Shown: piece after piece, positions 9,312 through 18,586 of the stretch
Position numbering within the stretch: position 1 is the first letter of the stretch
How the letters are laid out: every line of letters begins with the position of its first letter
Assembly: GCF_049639735.1 (NCBI RefSeq)
Contig: NZ_JBEVVA010000003.1
Span: 558,001 to 622,000 of the forward strand
Length of the DNA stretch: 64,000 bases
Direction: 5' to 3'
Source of the DNA: Elusimicrobium simillimum
GTDB lineage: Bacteria > Elusimicrobiota > Elusimicrobia > Elusimicrobiales > Elusimicrobiaceae
The notes under the pieces: generated by a model
Databases searched by the model: none
Told to the model about the DNA's origin: nothing
What the model saw: the letters and a program-made list of their open reading frames with translations, nothing else
Made by a program: the position numbers and the translations under genes

Positions 9312-10469
9312 TTAAAAAACTACAGATGAAAACGTATAGTTATGAAACCTGTTGCGCAGCTTGCCGCTGTCATCACGCACGGGGCAAATTTCCCCGCCGG
9401 AATATGACAGAACGTAAGGTATATTTTTGTTTGCCAGCATGCTGGTAACTAATTTCATTTCACCCTCTTGGTCAGGCGCTTGCATGATGTAGCGCGTTAC
9501 GCACGGACACATACAAATACCGTTTGTCTTACCGGTGGCTAATATGCGCTCAATACTTGTTTTGGCGGTTTCTAAAATACCCTCGGTGTCAATTTGGCTA
9601 AGCACAAGTTTTGTGCCAACCGGCACCGGTATGCCAAATAATGCGCCGCCGTCGTCAAACACTCTGTAAATGCCTATGGCCACAGGTTCTTTAGTGCCCT
9701 GGTAATGTACCATAAAAGGCAGCGTGGTGCAGTTTTGGTTATTAATTTCAATACCAATTTGCTTTAAATAATCTATAAAAGGCATGTCGTTAATCTCTCT
9801 AAGTATGCAACCCTCGGATTTTGTAACAATACCGCCGCTGTCTCTCATATTTCTTTCCGGTATAGAGGTAATAATAAAATCAGGTTTAACATCGCCATGA
9901 AACAAAACTAAAGCCATAGAATATTGTTCCAGACGGTCCTGGTAAGCTGTGCTGCACTGTTCGTACACCATGCCTACGCCGCTGGCCAAGCTGCCCCAGC
10001 AGGGTATGCCGCCGACGGCCTCATCTAAGGCGGAGGTCATGTCGTGGCCGGATAAATCAGGCATATACGGGGCAAAGGTCATAATAAACCCCGGGTCTCC
10101 CGGCAGTTTAGCGCGGGCGGCTTGGTAAGTGTCAGCAATGGCGGTTTTATAATTTTGCGCTGTTAAAGGCACGGACATGCCGGCTGAAAATTGGACGTCA
10201 TCACTTGTTAAAACAGTTAAAAATAAAGAATATACGCCTATGTGGCCCGGGGACTGCGCGCCCGCCATAGTGGTCATGCCTACTATTTCAAAGGGCAGCT
10301 TTTTGCTAAGTTCCTCAAGCACGCCTGTTTTGCCAAAGTCATAATGGAATGTGACAAGGCCTATGGTGTTTTTTAAAAGTTTTGAAGTGTCAATCTGGCT
10401 GGTAAGTTCTTGCAGCGCTATTTGGGCGTCATCTACTTCTTGGGTGTGGGCGGTATACATTTTTAACAT
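9312..10469 (-). CDS. FIST-domain sensory protein
   Basis: 385 residues, soluble, built of FIST N and FIST C domains. The C-terminal block SYSGGEICPV followed by NRFHNYTFSSVVF is the hallmark of FIST C. The N-terminal half has the expected GMTTMAGAQSPGHIGVYSLF region. FIST proteins are ligand-sensing partners of kinases and cyclases; the heme-binding NosP proteins of proteobacteria belong here and have about this length. Whether this one binds heme cannot be read from the sequence. AAAGGAG precedes the first ATG, which I chose over a second ATG three codons later. It is first in an operon with the hybrid kinase. Confidence 0.85.
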   Translation of the reverse strand: MLKMYTAHTQEVDDAQIALQELTSQIDTSKLLKNTIGLVTFHYDFGKTGVLEELSKKLPFEIVGMTTMAGAQSPGHIGVYSLFLTVLTSDDVQFSAGMSVPLTAQNYKTAIADTYQAARAKLPGDPGFIMTFAPYMPDLSGHDMTSALDEAVGGIPCWGSLASGVGMVYEQCSTAYQDRLEQYSMALVLFHGDVKPDFIITSIPERNMRDSGGIVTKSEGCILREINDMPFIDYLKQIGIEINNQNCTTLPFMVHYQGTKEPVAIGIYRVFDDGGALFGIPVPVGTKLVLSQIDTEGILETAKTSIERILATGKTNGICMCPCVTRYIMQAPDQEGEMKLVTSMLANKNIPYVLSYSGGEICPVRDDSGKLRNRFHNYTFSSVVF

Positions 10470-10559
10470 AATAATGACTCCTTTTGTATCAATGCGGCAA
10501 TAAAATAAACCGTATTATATATAAATATATATATTTAAATTATAACAAATCAATCAATT

Positions 10560-10601
10560 AAAAAGGCCGCCCTCCGCGTAATTACGGAGGGCGGCCTTTT
10601 T
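10560..10601 (-). terminator. Strong terminator after the 1335-residue protein gene
   Basis: A 17-base perfect stem (AAAAAGGCCGCCCTCCG and its complement) with an 8-base loop and T tracts on both strands. It lies just after the stop of the large reverse gene and before the FIST-kinase operon. Confidence 0.9.
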
Positions 10602-10610
10602 AAGCAAAAA

Positions 10611-13600
10611 TTACAGTATTACCTGAAATGTGGACCCTGTGGAAAAGAGTACCGTTTTAACACGCTTATCTTTAAGCTCAGGCATATTCATAGCCTCAAG
10701 TTTGGATATCATGTCTTTATCGTATACAGACGGCATACCCGGCACGCCAAAAGTATGGTACCCAACATTTTTAGGAAGGTTTGGCTCTACATACTTTTTA
10801 ACAAAAGGGTAAAAGTCGTACAGGAAAGAAAGACCTGTTGATTCCTGCTCTTTCACCATTTTCACCACGGAGGCCGCAAACTCTTTAATCTCACGTTCTT
10901 CCTGCGGGGTAAGTGTCGGCTTTTTAATAAGTTTGTTTATATCAGACGAAAAGCCTCTGTTCTCATCGTTAAGCGCAACTTGAAAATACATATAAAAAAG
11001 TGTATTCCAGCCGGCTTGGCTAAACTTTTTCATCTGTGGGCTGAGCAGTGTGTTTTCCAAAAGTACTTTGCCTTTAATGTTATATTTAGCGTCAAGTTTG
11101 TTTAATGTTTGAAGCACATTGTCAATATCTTTTTCTTCCAACATTTTCATGTCTAACCATATACGGCTGAGTTTTTCCTGCGGGATTTGCGCCAAATATT
11201 CTTCCAGCGTTATATCATAAATATGCTGGGGGCCGTGGCCTATTTTGATGGCGCCGTCCACTACGGAAACGTTTACCTCAATACCTTTTAAACCTTGCTC
11301 CGCCGCTTCTATAGCTGAACCTACTGAATCCATAGCCACAGACAAAAAGTCCGCGCTGTACAGGTTGTTTAACTTGCGTATATTTTCTGTTTTTATAAAC
11401 AGCGGGTCAGCCGACAGCGGCATGGCGTCTGTTTTAGAATAAAGCTGTTTTTGGAATCCCTCGTCAGTATAAAGTGTAACAGCTTTGTCCCAGGTTAAAG
11501 AATAGTCTTTGCAAGACAGGTCTTCGGAGCAGTTCTCCATGTTACTGTTAATGCCAGCCAGACCAAGCATAAGCTCAAAAAATAAGTCCAGCGTAAACAC
11601 ACGCGCGCTATTGTTTTTAAGAGCGGTTATTTTGCCTGGGTAACGCTGCGCGTACACGTCAGAAAACAGCATAAAGAACGGCACGCGGGCCATGTCGTAG
11701 GTAAATATAGAAGCGTTATGAAACTTTTCGTTAAACACGTCTTCCCCATGGTCAGGCATATAGATAAACGCGCTTAAATCGGGCGTTTTTGTTTTAAAAA
11801 AATTATAAATATTTTTCAGGTTGTCATCAGAGTATCTTATGGATAAATCATACGGGTTTAACAAAGTTTGCATAAACTCTTTATTTAAAGCCGCGTTGCC
11901 AATATACTCTATGCCTTGCTGCGGGAAATCAACCTTAAAATCTTGCGGTACGCGCGCGTCATAGGGCGCGTGAGAGCCCATTATATTAACAAAAACAAGG
12001 TTGTTACCTTCGGGGTCTAAGTCTTTAAAATTATCTTCCAATAGCGGCAGCAGTTTTTCGTCGTGCTCCATCCTGGGCGTAAATTTTACCACATCCGCCT
12101 GTTCGGCTATGGCGGCAAGCGGGTTGTCCACCAGGCCAAGCTTATTTTGGCTGCTAAACCAGTAAACTTTAAAACCCGCTTTTTGCGCCACTTCAATTAA
12201 AGACGGCTCCACAAAATCATTGCCTTTATTATATTGGTTTGCCGCAGTAAGCACTTTTAAAAGCGACGGTACCGTGTGCACAAAACTGGCGTAAGCATTT
12301 TCTAAAAACACTGCGTTAGAATTGCCTCTGAAAGACTTAAGCCACGGGGTTGTATCTCTAAAATAACCATAAGCGCTGAGGTGGCGTTTGTTGGCGCTTT
12401 CGCCGATAACCACTACGTAAGTTTCGCCTTTTTCTTTTTTTAGCGCCGTTATGTCATTGTTTTGCGAGCGTAGCTTTTGGTAATGTTTAAGATCATTAAT
12501 TTGTTTTTTATATTGCTGGGCGGTTATAACAAAAGGGGTATAAATACTTTGCCCGGCGCCGGCAAAATATATAAAAAAAGCCATAACCATAAACAGCACC
12601 CCGCCAAAATATAATTTTTTCTTTGCCAAACGCATTTTGTTGTGAAGTACAAAATAGAATAATATACCTATAGCCAAGCAGCACGCTGCCAAAACGGCCA
12701 GCTCCGCCGAAGTAAAGAAAGAGGTAAGAAAACCATTAGCCTCCTTAAAGTTAGTTTGAAATATGGCCAGCAGCTCCTCTCTAAAGAGGGTTTTGGTTTT
12801 AAGTTTACTTAAATACCCGGCGCCTATAACAAGCACTGACATTGACAGCGTGGCGCAAACTGTCGCCGTAACCGCGCCAACTTTGGCCCAAACTCCCGGC
12901 AATTTAGAAATAAGCAGTTTAAGAATGAAAACAGCAAAGAACATTGTAAATATATTAGACGCGACGCCCATAAAAGAAACATTAATATAATAAGACTTAA
13001 GCATGGTAAGCACGGCGGCAAGTAAAAGCACTTTTAAAAAGTCCCCGGCCTGTATTTTCTGCCACACAAACCATAACGCCAAAAGGCCTATAATAAAACA
13101 TTCTATGTAAAGTATTTTGTAATAAGCCAAAGCGGCAAAGGCATATTTATAAAATATATAATAAGCCGCGGCCAACAACACCGCGCCCGCAAGGTACCGC
13201 GCGTACCCTTTCCAGCCGGAAGGCGGCAGTGTTTTAGCGTATGCCAAAACCGCTTTAAAAGAAATCTTTTTAACTTTAATAACCAGGCCCGTTATAAGTA
13301 AAAGCAATACCTGTACAAAAACGGTATAAAAATGGCGTTCAACCTCATTATCTTTATACACTCTTACTTTAAAGTTTTTTACCTCGCCGCCAAAGGGCCT
13401 CATCTTAGAAAATCCTGTACCGGCGGCTATATTGTTGACGGCAAAATCGGGCTGGGCAAGGGTTGTTCTGGCAAGCAGTGTGCCGTCCAGATAAACTTCT
13501 ATTTTGTTTTCAAGCGTTTTTATTTTAATTTTATGCCACGCGTTTAACTTTGGCCAAAAGAAGGGGCCAACCACCTGTAAGGCGCCCGCATCTTTGCCGG

Positions 13601-14618
13601 GCGCGACTATACCCCAAGAACCTGTTAGATTTGTAGAAAATTCCGCCCTTAAACCGTCGTTAGCGTCAGCGGTTTGGAACAAATTTTCATACTGCGCTTT
13701 AGGCGTGGCAAAATAAAAGTCCGCCGTTATTTCAACCGCGCGTCTAAAACCTTTGGTTTTAACATTTGCCGTGGTTGAGGCAACCGGGTCATATACCCCG
13801 CGCTGGTTTGCTATGCGTATATTTGTCATATACTTTGTATATTGTAAAAACACCAGAGCGGCCCCCAATACAAGCAGCGCAAGCAGAGCATATTTAAAAA
13901 TATTTTTCTCTTCTTGGGTGGCGCGGGCAAACCTGGCTTTGCCCCAAAATGTGGCTTGCGCAAGCAGTATTATGCCAAACACAGCAGATAACAGCCCAAA
14001 AATGACTTTAAGAACCGTAAATATTAAAGGGTTTCTCTTGCCTATAACATTATAATTTAGAGAAAAATTTTCTATTGCGCCGTTAAACACGCGTTCGTTA
14101 TTAAAACCGCGGCCGACAACAACTTTATTAACCTCAAAAATATTTTGGTTATATTTTGTGTCCGTAACAACGCCGTTTACCCACACTTTTACCGCTTGTC
14201 CGGCGGCTTTTTGTATTTTTACGGTGTAAAAAACACCCGGTTGAAAAATACCCAAATGGGCGCCCACCAGGCCTGCCTGGGCGTCTTTAAATACAAGCCC
14301 GCCGCCGCCTGCGGTGTTAAATTCCATCCTTATACCGTTGTTTGCGTCCGCCGTTTGGAACAGGTTGTCCCACTGCGCGACGCGGTCAATCTTAAACTTA
14401 AAATCTATATCTATGGTTTTAATTTCATTTTCTTTAGGAGTGTATTTTACGGTAAATTCTTTGGGAGTTGAGAGTTGTTTATCTGCGGAGCTGCTGTCAT
14501 AATTTACGCCGCTTATGCTTTGGGAATATTTTGTGTGGTAGGCCATTTTGCCGCTAAGCATGTGGACTGCGCCTAAAAATATTAAGGCCGCGGCAAATAA
14601 AACTGCTGTTTTTTTCAT
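10611..14618 (-). CDS. Giant membrane fusion: two LamG-like domains, EptA/sulfatase-fold domain, GDPD-like domain
   Basis: 1335 residues. An N-terminal anchor is followed by a concanavalin/LamG-like domain (about 35-195) and two membrane helices. A second LamG-like copy follows (about 268-425); the motif NLFQTADAN occurs in both copies, about 227 residues apart. Next come several membrane helices (about 430-700). The alkaline-phosphatase-fold domain (about 730-1040) has GESANKRHLSAYGYFRDTTP, a likely nucleophile threonine in HTVPSLL, and metal ligands in MPDHGED, as in phosphoethanolamine transferases. The last 250 residues resemble a glycerophosphodiesterase barrel (AAEQGLKGIEVNV, KIGHGPQH, WLDMK) with altered catalytic residues. 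It probably modifies lipid A or another envelope glycan; the substrate is unknown. Confidence 0.8.
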   Translation of the reverse strand: MKKTAVLFAAALIFLGAVHMLSGKMAYHTKYSQSISGVNYDSSSADKQLSTPKEFTVKYTPKENEIKTIDIDFKFKIDRVAQWDNLFQTADANNGIRMEFNTAGGGGLVFKDAQAGLVGAHLGIFQPGVFYTVKIQKAAGQAVKVWVNGVVTDTKYNQNIFEVNKVVVGRGFNNERVFNGAIENFSLNYNVIGKRNPLIFTVLKVIFGLLSAVFGIILLAQATFWGKARFARATQEEKNIFKYALLALLVLGAALVFLQYTKYMTNIRIANQRGVYDPVASTTANVKTKGFRRAVEITADFYFATPKAQYENLFQTADANDGLRAEFSTNLTGSWGIVAPGKDAGALQVVGPFFWPKLNAWHKIKIKTLENKIEVYLDGTLLARTTLAQPDFAVNNIAAGTGFSKMRPFGGEVKNFKVRVYKDNEVERHFYTVFVQVLLLLITGLVIKVKKISFKAVLAYAKTLPPSGWKGYARYLAGAVLLAAAYYIFYKYAFAALAYYKILYIECFIIGLLALWFVWQKIQAGDFLKVLLLAAVLTMLKSYYINVSFMGVASNIFTMFFAVFILKLLISKLPGVWAKVGAVTATVCATLSMSVLVIGAGYLSKLKTKTLFREELLAIFQTNFKEANGFLTSFFTSAELAVLAACCLAIGILFYFVLHNKMRLAKKKLYFGGVLFMVMAFFIYFAGAGQSIYTPFVITAQQYKKQINDLKHYQKLRSQNNDITALKKEKGETYVVVIGESANKRHLSAYGYFRDTTPWLKSFRGNSNAVFLENAYASFVHTVPSLLKVLTAANQYNKGNDFVEPSLIEVAQKAGFKVYWFSSQNKLGLVDNPLAAIAEQADVVKFTPRMEHDEKLLPLLEDNFKDLDPEGNNLVFVNIMGSHAPYDARVPQDFKVDFPQQGIEYIGNAALNKEFMQTLLNPYDLSIRYSDDNLKNIYNFFKTKTPDLSAFIYMPDHGEDVFNEKFHNASIFTYDMARVPFFMLFSDVYAQRYPGKITALKNNSARVFTLDLFFELMLGLAGINSNMENCSEDLSCKDYSLTWDKAVTLYTDEGFQKQLYSKTDAMPLSADPLFIKTENIRKLNNLYSADFLSVAMDSVGSAIEAAEQGLKGIEVNVSVVDGAIKIGHGPQHIYDITLEEYLAQIPQEKLSRIWLDMKMLEEKDIDNVLQTLNKLDAKYNIKGKVLLENTLLSPQMKKFSQAGWNTLFYMYFQVALNDENRGFSSDINKLIKKPTLTPQEEREIKEFAASVVKMVKEQESTGLSFLYDFYPFVKKYVEPNLPKNVGYHTFGVPGMPSVYDKDMISKLEAMNMPELKDKRVKTVLFSTGSTFQVIL

Positions 14619-14781
14619 AAATCACTCTCTATATGTAAGGTTGGAATGTAGCCTTTAACAGTGCAACAAGGGGTGTTATTTAAAGACTAAAATATATCTT
14701 TTATATTATGCCTTAATAGCCCAATCCAGTCAACAAAGCATTATTTGGCGCTTGGTATGCGGTGCTGTATGGATAAATGAT

Positions 14782-14814
14782 TATAATTTTATATGATGTA
14801 GATATATATACATC
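14782..14814 (+). promoter_or_regulatory. Possible promoter and palindrome before the second hybrid kinase
   Basis: The 216-base divergent gap between the two large genes is AT-rich. It contains a perfect TATAAT (14782-14787) and, just downstream, an inverted repeat GATGTA-N8-TACATC (14795-14814). The latter could be an operator or a 5' UTR hairpin. No convincing -35 was seen. Confidence 0.35.
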
Positions 14815-14834
14815 TTTCATGCTGGAGACCCGTC

Positions 14835-17800
14835 ATGCATCACAATACCCCGCAAGATAATAGTTTTTCTTTAAAATTTTTAGCTGTATTTTTGCTTTCA
14901 GTAGCGTTGCTGATTTGCACGGCTATTTTTACTTTTGTATTTTCCGTGTATATAACGCCTGACGCGGCGTTAATGCTAAAAGCCTCTTTATTGTTTTTTG
15001 TAATATCCGCCTTTATGGGCATTGTGGCGGTGCTTTTAATAAGACATTTCGCCGCCAAACCCGCCGAGGAAAAAAAGACGCAGCAGGCCATAGCCAGCTT
15101 TCAAACTATTTTAAACAGTATAGACTCTCTTATCTATGTCTCCGACCCGGACACCGACGAAGTTTTGTTTATTAATGACAAAATGCGTCAGGCGTTTAAC
15201 CTTAAAGAAGGGGAAGGTGTTGGCAGCGTATGCTGGAAAACATTTCAAAAAGATTTCACGGAAAGATGTGCCTTCTGCCCTAACACAAAGCTTAAAGAGC
15301 ACCCCGACCAGACTTTGGTATGGGAAGAGGAAAACACCGTAACAGCCAAGCATTACAGAAATACCGATACTCTTATCCCCTGGCCTGACGGGCGTATGGT
15401 GCATTTACAAAACTCCATGGATATCACAAACTTAAAGACTGAGGAAGATGCCCTAAAACAGCGCCTGGCGCAGCAAAAATTTATTATTGATGTTTCCAGA
15501 AATTTTCTTACAAAAGAGGAGACTTCACAACAAATTTCTACCGCGTTAAAACTTACGGGCGAGTTTCTCAAAGTAGGCAACGTAAACCTATATAAATGTG
15601 ACAGAGAAACCCACACCATGCGCCATCTGGCCAAATGGCTGGGGCCGGAAGCTACAAAAGTGTTGGAAAAAGACACTACTTTTTCTTTTAAAGAAGGCGA
15701 CGTTATGTACGACGCTTTTGTCACCGCTTGTTCCACGGGTATTTTTATGGAGGATACCTCGGTTGACCCTGTTAAATACAAACATGAAATTGAGGACCTT
15801 AGTCTAAAAGCTTTTATGGTTTTCCCGCTTATTATAGCGGATGAGGTTTGGGGCACTCTGGCTTTGGACTCTACCAGTGTGCGCCGCTGGACTGACGGCG
15901 ACAAATATATAGGCCGCCTGGTGGCGGGTATGCTTTCTGGCGTTATGGCCAGGCAGGAAGTGGAAAAGACTCTTGTAAAAATGTCGCGTATAGCGGGCAG
16001 AACTTCACAGTATGTGGCGAGTTTTGATAAAAACGGTATGTTTTCATATTATAACCCCGCCACGCTTGCCATAACAGGCTACAGCGCGCAGGAGCTTGAA
16101 AAGGGCGGCGCGTCTATACTTTACGATAACGCCACCAGCGACAAATGGGACAGTGATTTTATACCCAATATTCTTAAATACGGCGATTATGAGTTTGAAG
16201 CGCCGCTTATTACCAAAACCGGCGAAAAGAAAATAATGTCCTTTGTAGCGTTCACAATAGGCGAGGGCGACGATATGGAAATGGGCAGCATAGCCACAGA
16301 CATTACCAAAGCCAAACAAATGGAAGAAGAACTTAGAAAAGCCAAAGAAACGGCCGAACAGGCAAGTTCGGCCAAAGGGGATTTTCTCTCACGCATGAGC
16401 CATGAGATCCGCACGCCGATAAACGCGGTTATGGGTATGTCCAGCATAGCAAAGGCTTCTAAGGATATAGAAAAGAAAGACTATTGCCTTGAGAAAATAG
16501 ACACCGCCTCCACACATTTGCTTGGTATTATTAACGACATTTTAGACGTGTCAAAAATTGAAGCAAACAAACTGGAACTTTCTAATGAGGAATTTGATAT
16601 TGAAAAGATGCTTTTTGACGTTACCAACGTGGTCAACTTCCGCATAGACGAGAAAAAACAAAACTTTGTGTTAAGAATAGACCGCAGCGTGCCGCAGACA
16701 ATTATCAGCGACGAAATGCGTCTTAAACAAGTTGTGCTTAATTTACTTACCAACGCGTCCAAATTTACTCCTGAAAACGGCAGTATTGAGCTTAATGTAA
16801 GAAAAATAGCGGACGAAGATAACAAGATTACATTGCAGGTATCAGTTAAAGATTCCGGCATAGGCCTTACGCCGGAGCAAAGCGCCAAGCTGTTCCGCTC
16901 GTTTGAGCAGGCGGACGGCAGCATATCGCGCAAATTTGGCGGCACTGGTTTAGGGCTGGTAATTTCTAAACGCATTGTTGAGCTTATGGACGGCAATATT
17001 GAGGTGCGTTCAGAGTATGCAAAAGGTTCTGAATTTATTTTTACAATTAAAGCCGGCAAAGGCAAAAGCCACGCCGTAGCTAAGTTAAACGAGGATATTA
17101 ATATTGACAACCTGCGCATACTGGCGGTGGACGACGCTGAGGAAATAAGAGAATATTTTACCAATATAATGGAGCTTTTTTCTATTAAGTGCGACGTCGC
17201 GGCCAGCGGCGCCGAGGCGCTTGAACTTATAGAGAAAAACAAAAGCACTCCATACAACATAATATTTGTAGATTGGATGATGCCCGGCATGGACGGCATA
17301 GAACTTACCAAAAAAATAAAAGATCTTGAGGATGAAAACAAGCCTGTCGTTATCATGATATCAATGTCGGCCTGGAGTGAGATTGAAGAACAAGCCAAAA
17401 AGGCCGGTGTGGCTGGCTTTGTGCCCAAGCCGCTGTTCCCCTCCGCGCTTATTAACGCTATTAATGAGCGTCTTTCTGGCATTGTTAAAGATTCACATAA
17501 AAAAGCGGCCGACACCGCGCAGCAAGCGCCCGACCTTACCGGCGTGCGCCTGCTTATAGCCGAAGACGTGGACATTAACAGGGAAATTATAGAAGCGCTG
17601 CTAGAGGAAACGCACGTTAAAATAGACTTTGCCGTAAACGGCGTGGAAGCGGTGGAAATGTTTACCGATGCGCCGGCTAAATATGACGCTATTATTATGG
17701 ATATTCAAATGCCTGAGATGGATGGTTTTACCGCCACTAGAATAATACGTTCTTTAAGCGTGCCTGAGGCCGGTACTATACCCATAATAGCCATGACGGC

Positions 17801-17930
17801 AAACGTATTTGTGGAAGATATAGAAAAGTGTATCGCCGCCGGTATGAACGACCACCTGGGTAAACCCATAAATATAGAGGCTATGTTTGAAAAGCTTAAT
17901 AAATATTTAGTGGAAAAGAAAACAGTTTAA
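14835..17930 (+). CDS. Membrane hybrid histidine kinase (2TM-PAS-GAF-PAS-HisKA-HATPase-REC-REC)
   Basis: 1031 residues. Two membrane helices (about 14-38 and 46-68) enclose only a very short loop, so sensing is probably by the cytoplasmic domains. A PAS domain (about 90-200) carries CWKTFQKDFTERCAFCPNTK, a cysteine-rich insertion. A GAF domain (about 225-375) and a second PAS (about 380-500) follow. The phosphoacceptor histidine is near 522 in SRMSHEIRTPINAV. The ATPase has GGTGLGLVISKRIVELMDG. The two receiver domains have aspartates in FVDWMMPGMDG and IMDIQMPEMDG. The kinase-REC-REC half closely resembles the 714-residue kinase at 7.1-9.3 kb, suggesting duplication with different sensor modules. 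GGAGA precedes the ATG. Confidence 0.93.
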   Translation: MHHNTPQDNSFSLKFLAVFLLSVALLICTAIFTFVFSVYITPDAALMLKASLLFFVISAFMGIVAVLLIRHFAAKPAEEKKTQQAIASFQTILNSIDSLIYVSDPDTDEVLFINDKMRQAFNLKEGEGVGSVCWKTFQKDFTERCAFCPNTKLKEHPDQTLVWEEENTVTAKHYRNTDTLIPWPDGRMVHLQNSMDITNLKTEEDALKQRLAQQKFIIDVSRNFLTKEETSQQISTALKLTGEFLKVGNVNLYKCDRETHTMRHLAKWLGPEATKVLEKDTTFSFKEGDVMYDAFVTACSTGIFMEDTSVDPVKYKHEIEDLSLKAFMVFPLIIADEVWGTLALDSTSVRRWTDGDKYIGRLVAGMLSGVMARQEVEKTLVKMSRIAGRTSQYVASFDKNGMFSYYNPATLAITGYSAQELEKGGASILYDNATSDKWDSDFIPNILKYGDYEFEAPLITKTGEKKIMSFVAFTIGEGDDMEMGSIATDITKAKQMEEELRKAKETAEQASSAKGDFLSRMSHEIRTPINAVMGMSSIAKASKDIEKKDYCLEKIDTASTHLLGIINDILDVSKIEANKLELSNEEFDIEKMLFDVTNVVNFRIDEKKQNFVLRIDRSVPQTIISDEMRLKQVVLNLLTNASKFTPENGSIELNVRKIADEDNKITLQVSVKDSGIGLTPEQSAKLFRSFEQADGSISRKFGGTGLGLVISKRIVELMDGNIEVRSEYAKGSEFIFTIKAGKGKSHAVAKLNEDINIDNLRILAVDDAEEIREYFTNIMELFSIKCDVAASGAEALELIEKNKSTPYNIIFVDWMMPGMDGIELTKKIKDLEDENKPVVIMISMSAWSEIEEQAKKAGVAGFVPKPLFPSALINAINERLSGIVKDSHKKAADTAQQAPDLTGVRLLIAEDVDINREIIEALLEETHVKIDFAVNGVEAVEMFTDAPAKYDAIIMDIQMPEMDGFTATRIIRSLSVPEAGTIPIIAMTANVFVEDIEKCIAAGMNDHLGKPINIEAMFEKLNKYLVEKKTV

Positions 17931-17963
17931 AAATAAAAGCCTCCTAAAAAGAGGCTTTTATTT
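17931..17963. terminator. Terminator overlapping the 3' end of the opposite gene
   Basis: A 13-base stem (AAATAAAAGCCTC / GAGGCTTTTATTT) with a 7-base loop starts right after the kinase stop. Its right arm and part of the loop encode the last codons of the convergent membrane-protein gene, whose stop lies in the loop. Confidence 0.85.
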
Positions 17964-18516
17964 TGCCCATATTTTCTAAAGCTTTTAGCACGCTTAACGC
18001 CAGGTCGGTGCCCATCATAAAAATTATAAATGTGCTCACACCGGGACCGAATTTTGCGTAAAGCGCGTTAACCGCCGCCGCAACCTTTGGGTGGATAAAT
18101 TTAACAATTATCACGCAGCACACGCCCCAAAAAGTGGAAACGGGCAGGCATACCAACCCGTCTATATTTAAAAAATACCTGCTGTAATCCCACAGCCTTA
18201 AATGAAAAAATTTCTCCAGCCCCCAGCCGGTATAATATTCCAACACGCTGACTATAAAAGCGGAAAGTAAAAATAAAACAAAGACATTTTTGGTTACATA
18301 AGGCTGTAAAAAATATAGCACCGACAATACTCCAACCCCGTACACAGGGCAATACGGTCCGTATAAAAAACCGCGGAAAACAAACTGCCCGTCACTCATT
18401 GAGCAGTACACCGTTTCCCACAGCCAGCCTATTATTGAGTACATAAAAAAATAAAGCACCATGTGTGAAACCGTCGGCACAATTTTTTTAAATAACTCCC
18501 GTCTGTTTTTACCCAT
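17944..18516 (-). CDS. PF06541-type membrane protein (putative ABC transporter permease)
   Basis: 190 residues with five or six hydrophobic segments. The family pattern is clear: YSIIGWLWETVYCSM, GFLYGPYCPVYGVGVLSVLY, VLEYYTGWGLEKFF, RLWDYSRYFLNIDGLVCLP. This is the family often labelled putative ABC-transporter type IV, whose function is not established. I used the ATG at 18516, preceded by AGGGGGA; a longer open frame extends upstream but would run into the divergent promoter region and has no family similarity. The last codons form one arm of the terminator of the convergent kinase gene. Confidence 0.82.
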   Translation of the reverse strand: MGKNRRELFKKIVPTVSHMVLYFFMYSIIGWLWETVYCSMSDGQFVFRGFLYGPYCPVYGVGVLSVLYFLQPYVTKNVFVLFLLSAFIVSVLEYYTGWGLEKFFHLRLWDYSRYFLNIDGLVCLPVSTFWGVCCVIIVKFIHPKVAAAVNALYAKFGPGVSTFIIFMMGTDLALSVLKALENMGKIKASF

Positions 18517-18586
18517 TATAATCCCCCTACGTCTATTATATTCATTTTTGCTAAAATTAATTATAAATTTAATTAAAGGAATTTCT

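Noticed and set aside
10500..10560. AT-rich run before the FIST gene as an origin or promoter cluster
   Set aside because: Several TATAAT-like boxes occur by chance in the TATA-rich run; no -35 at a proper distance was found.
16481..17575. A long reverse open frame of 364 codons
   Set aside because: It is antisense to the kinase and receiver domains of the hybrid kinase, has a Ser-rich random composition and no family motif.
18461..18586. Longer N-terminus for ddh
   Set aside because: The extension lies over the divergent start region and the reverse gene; the family start and a ribosome site are at 18587.
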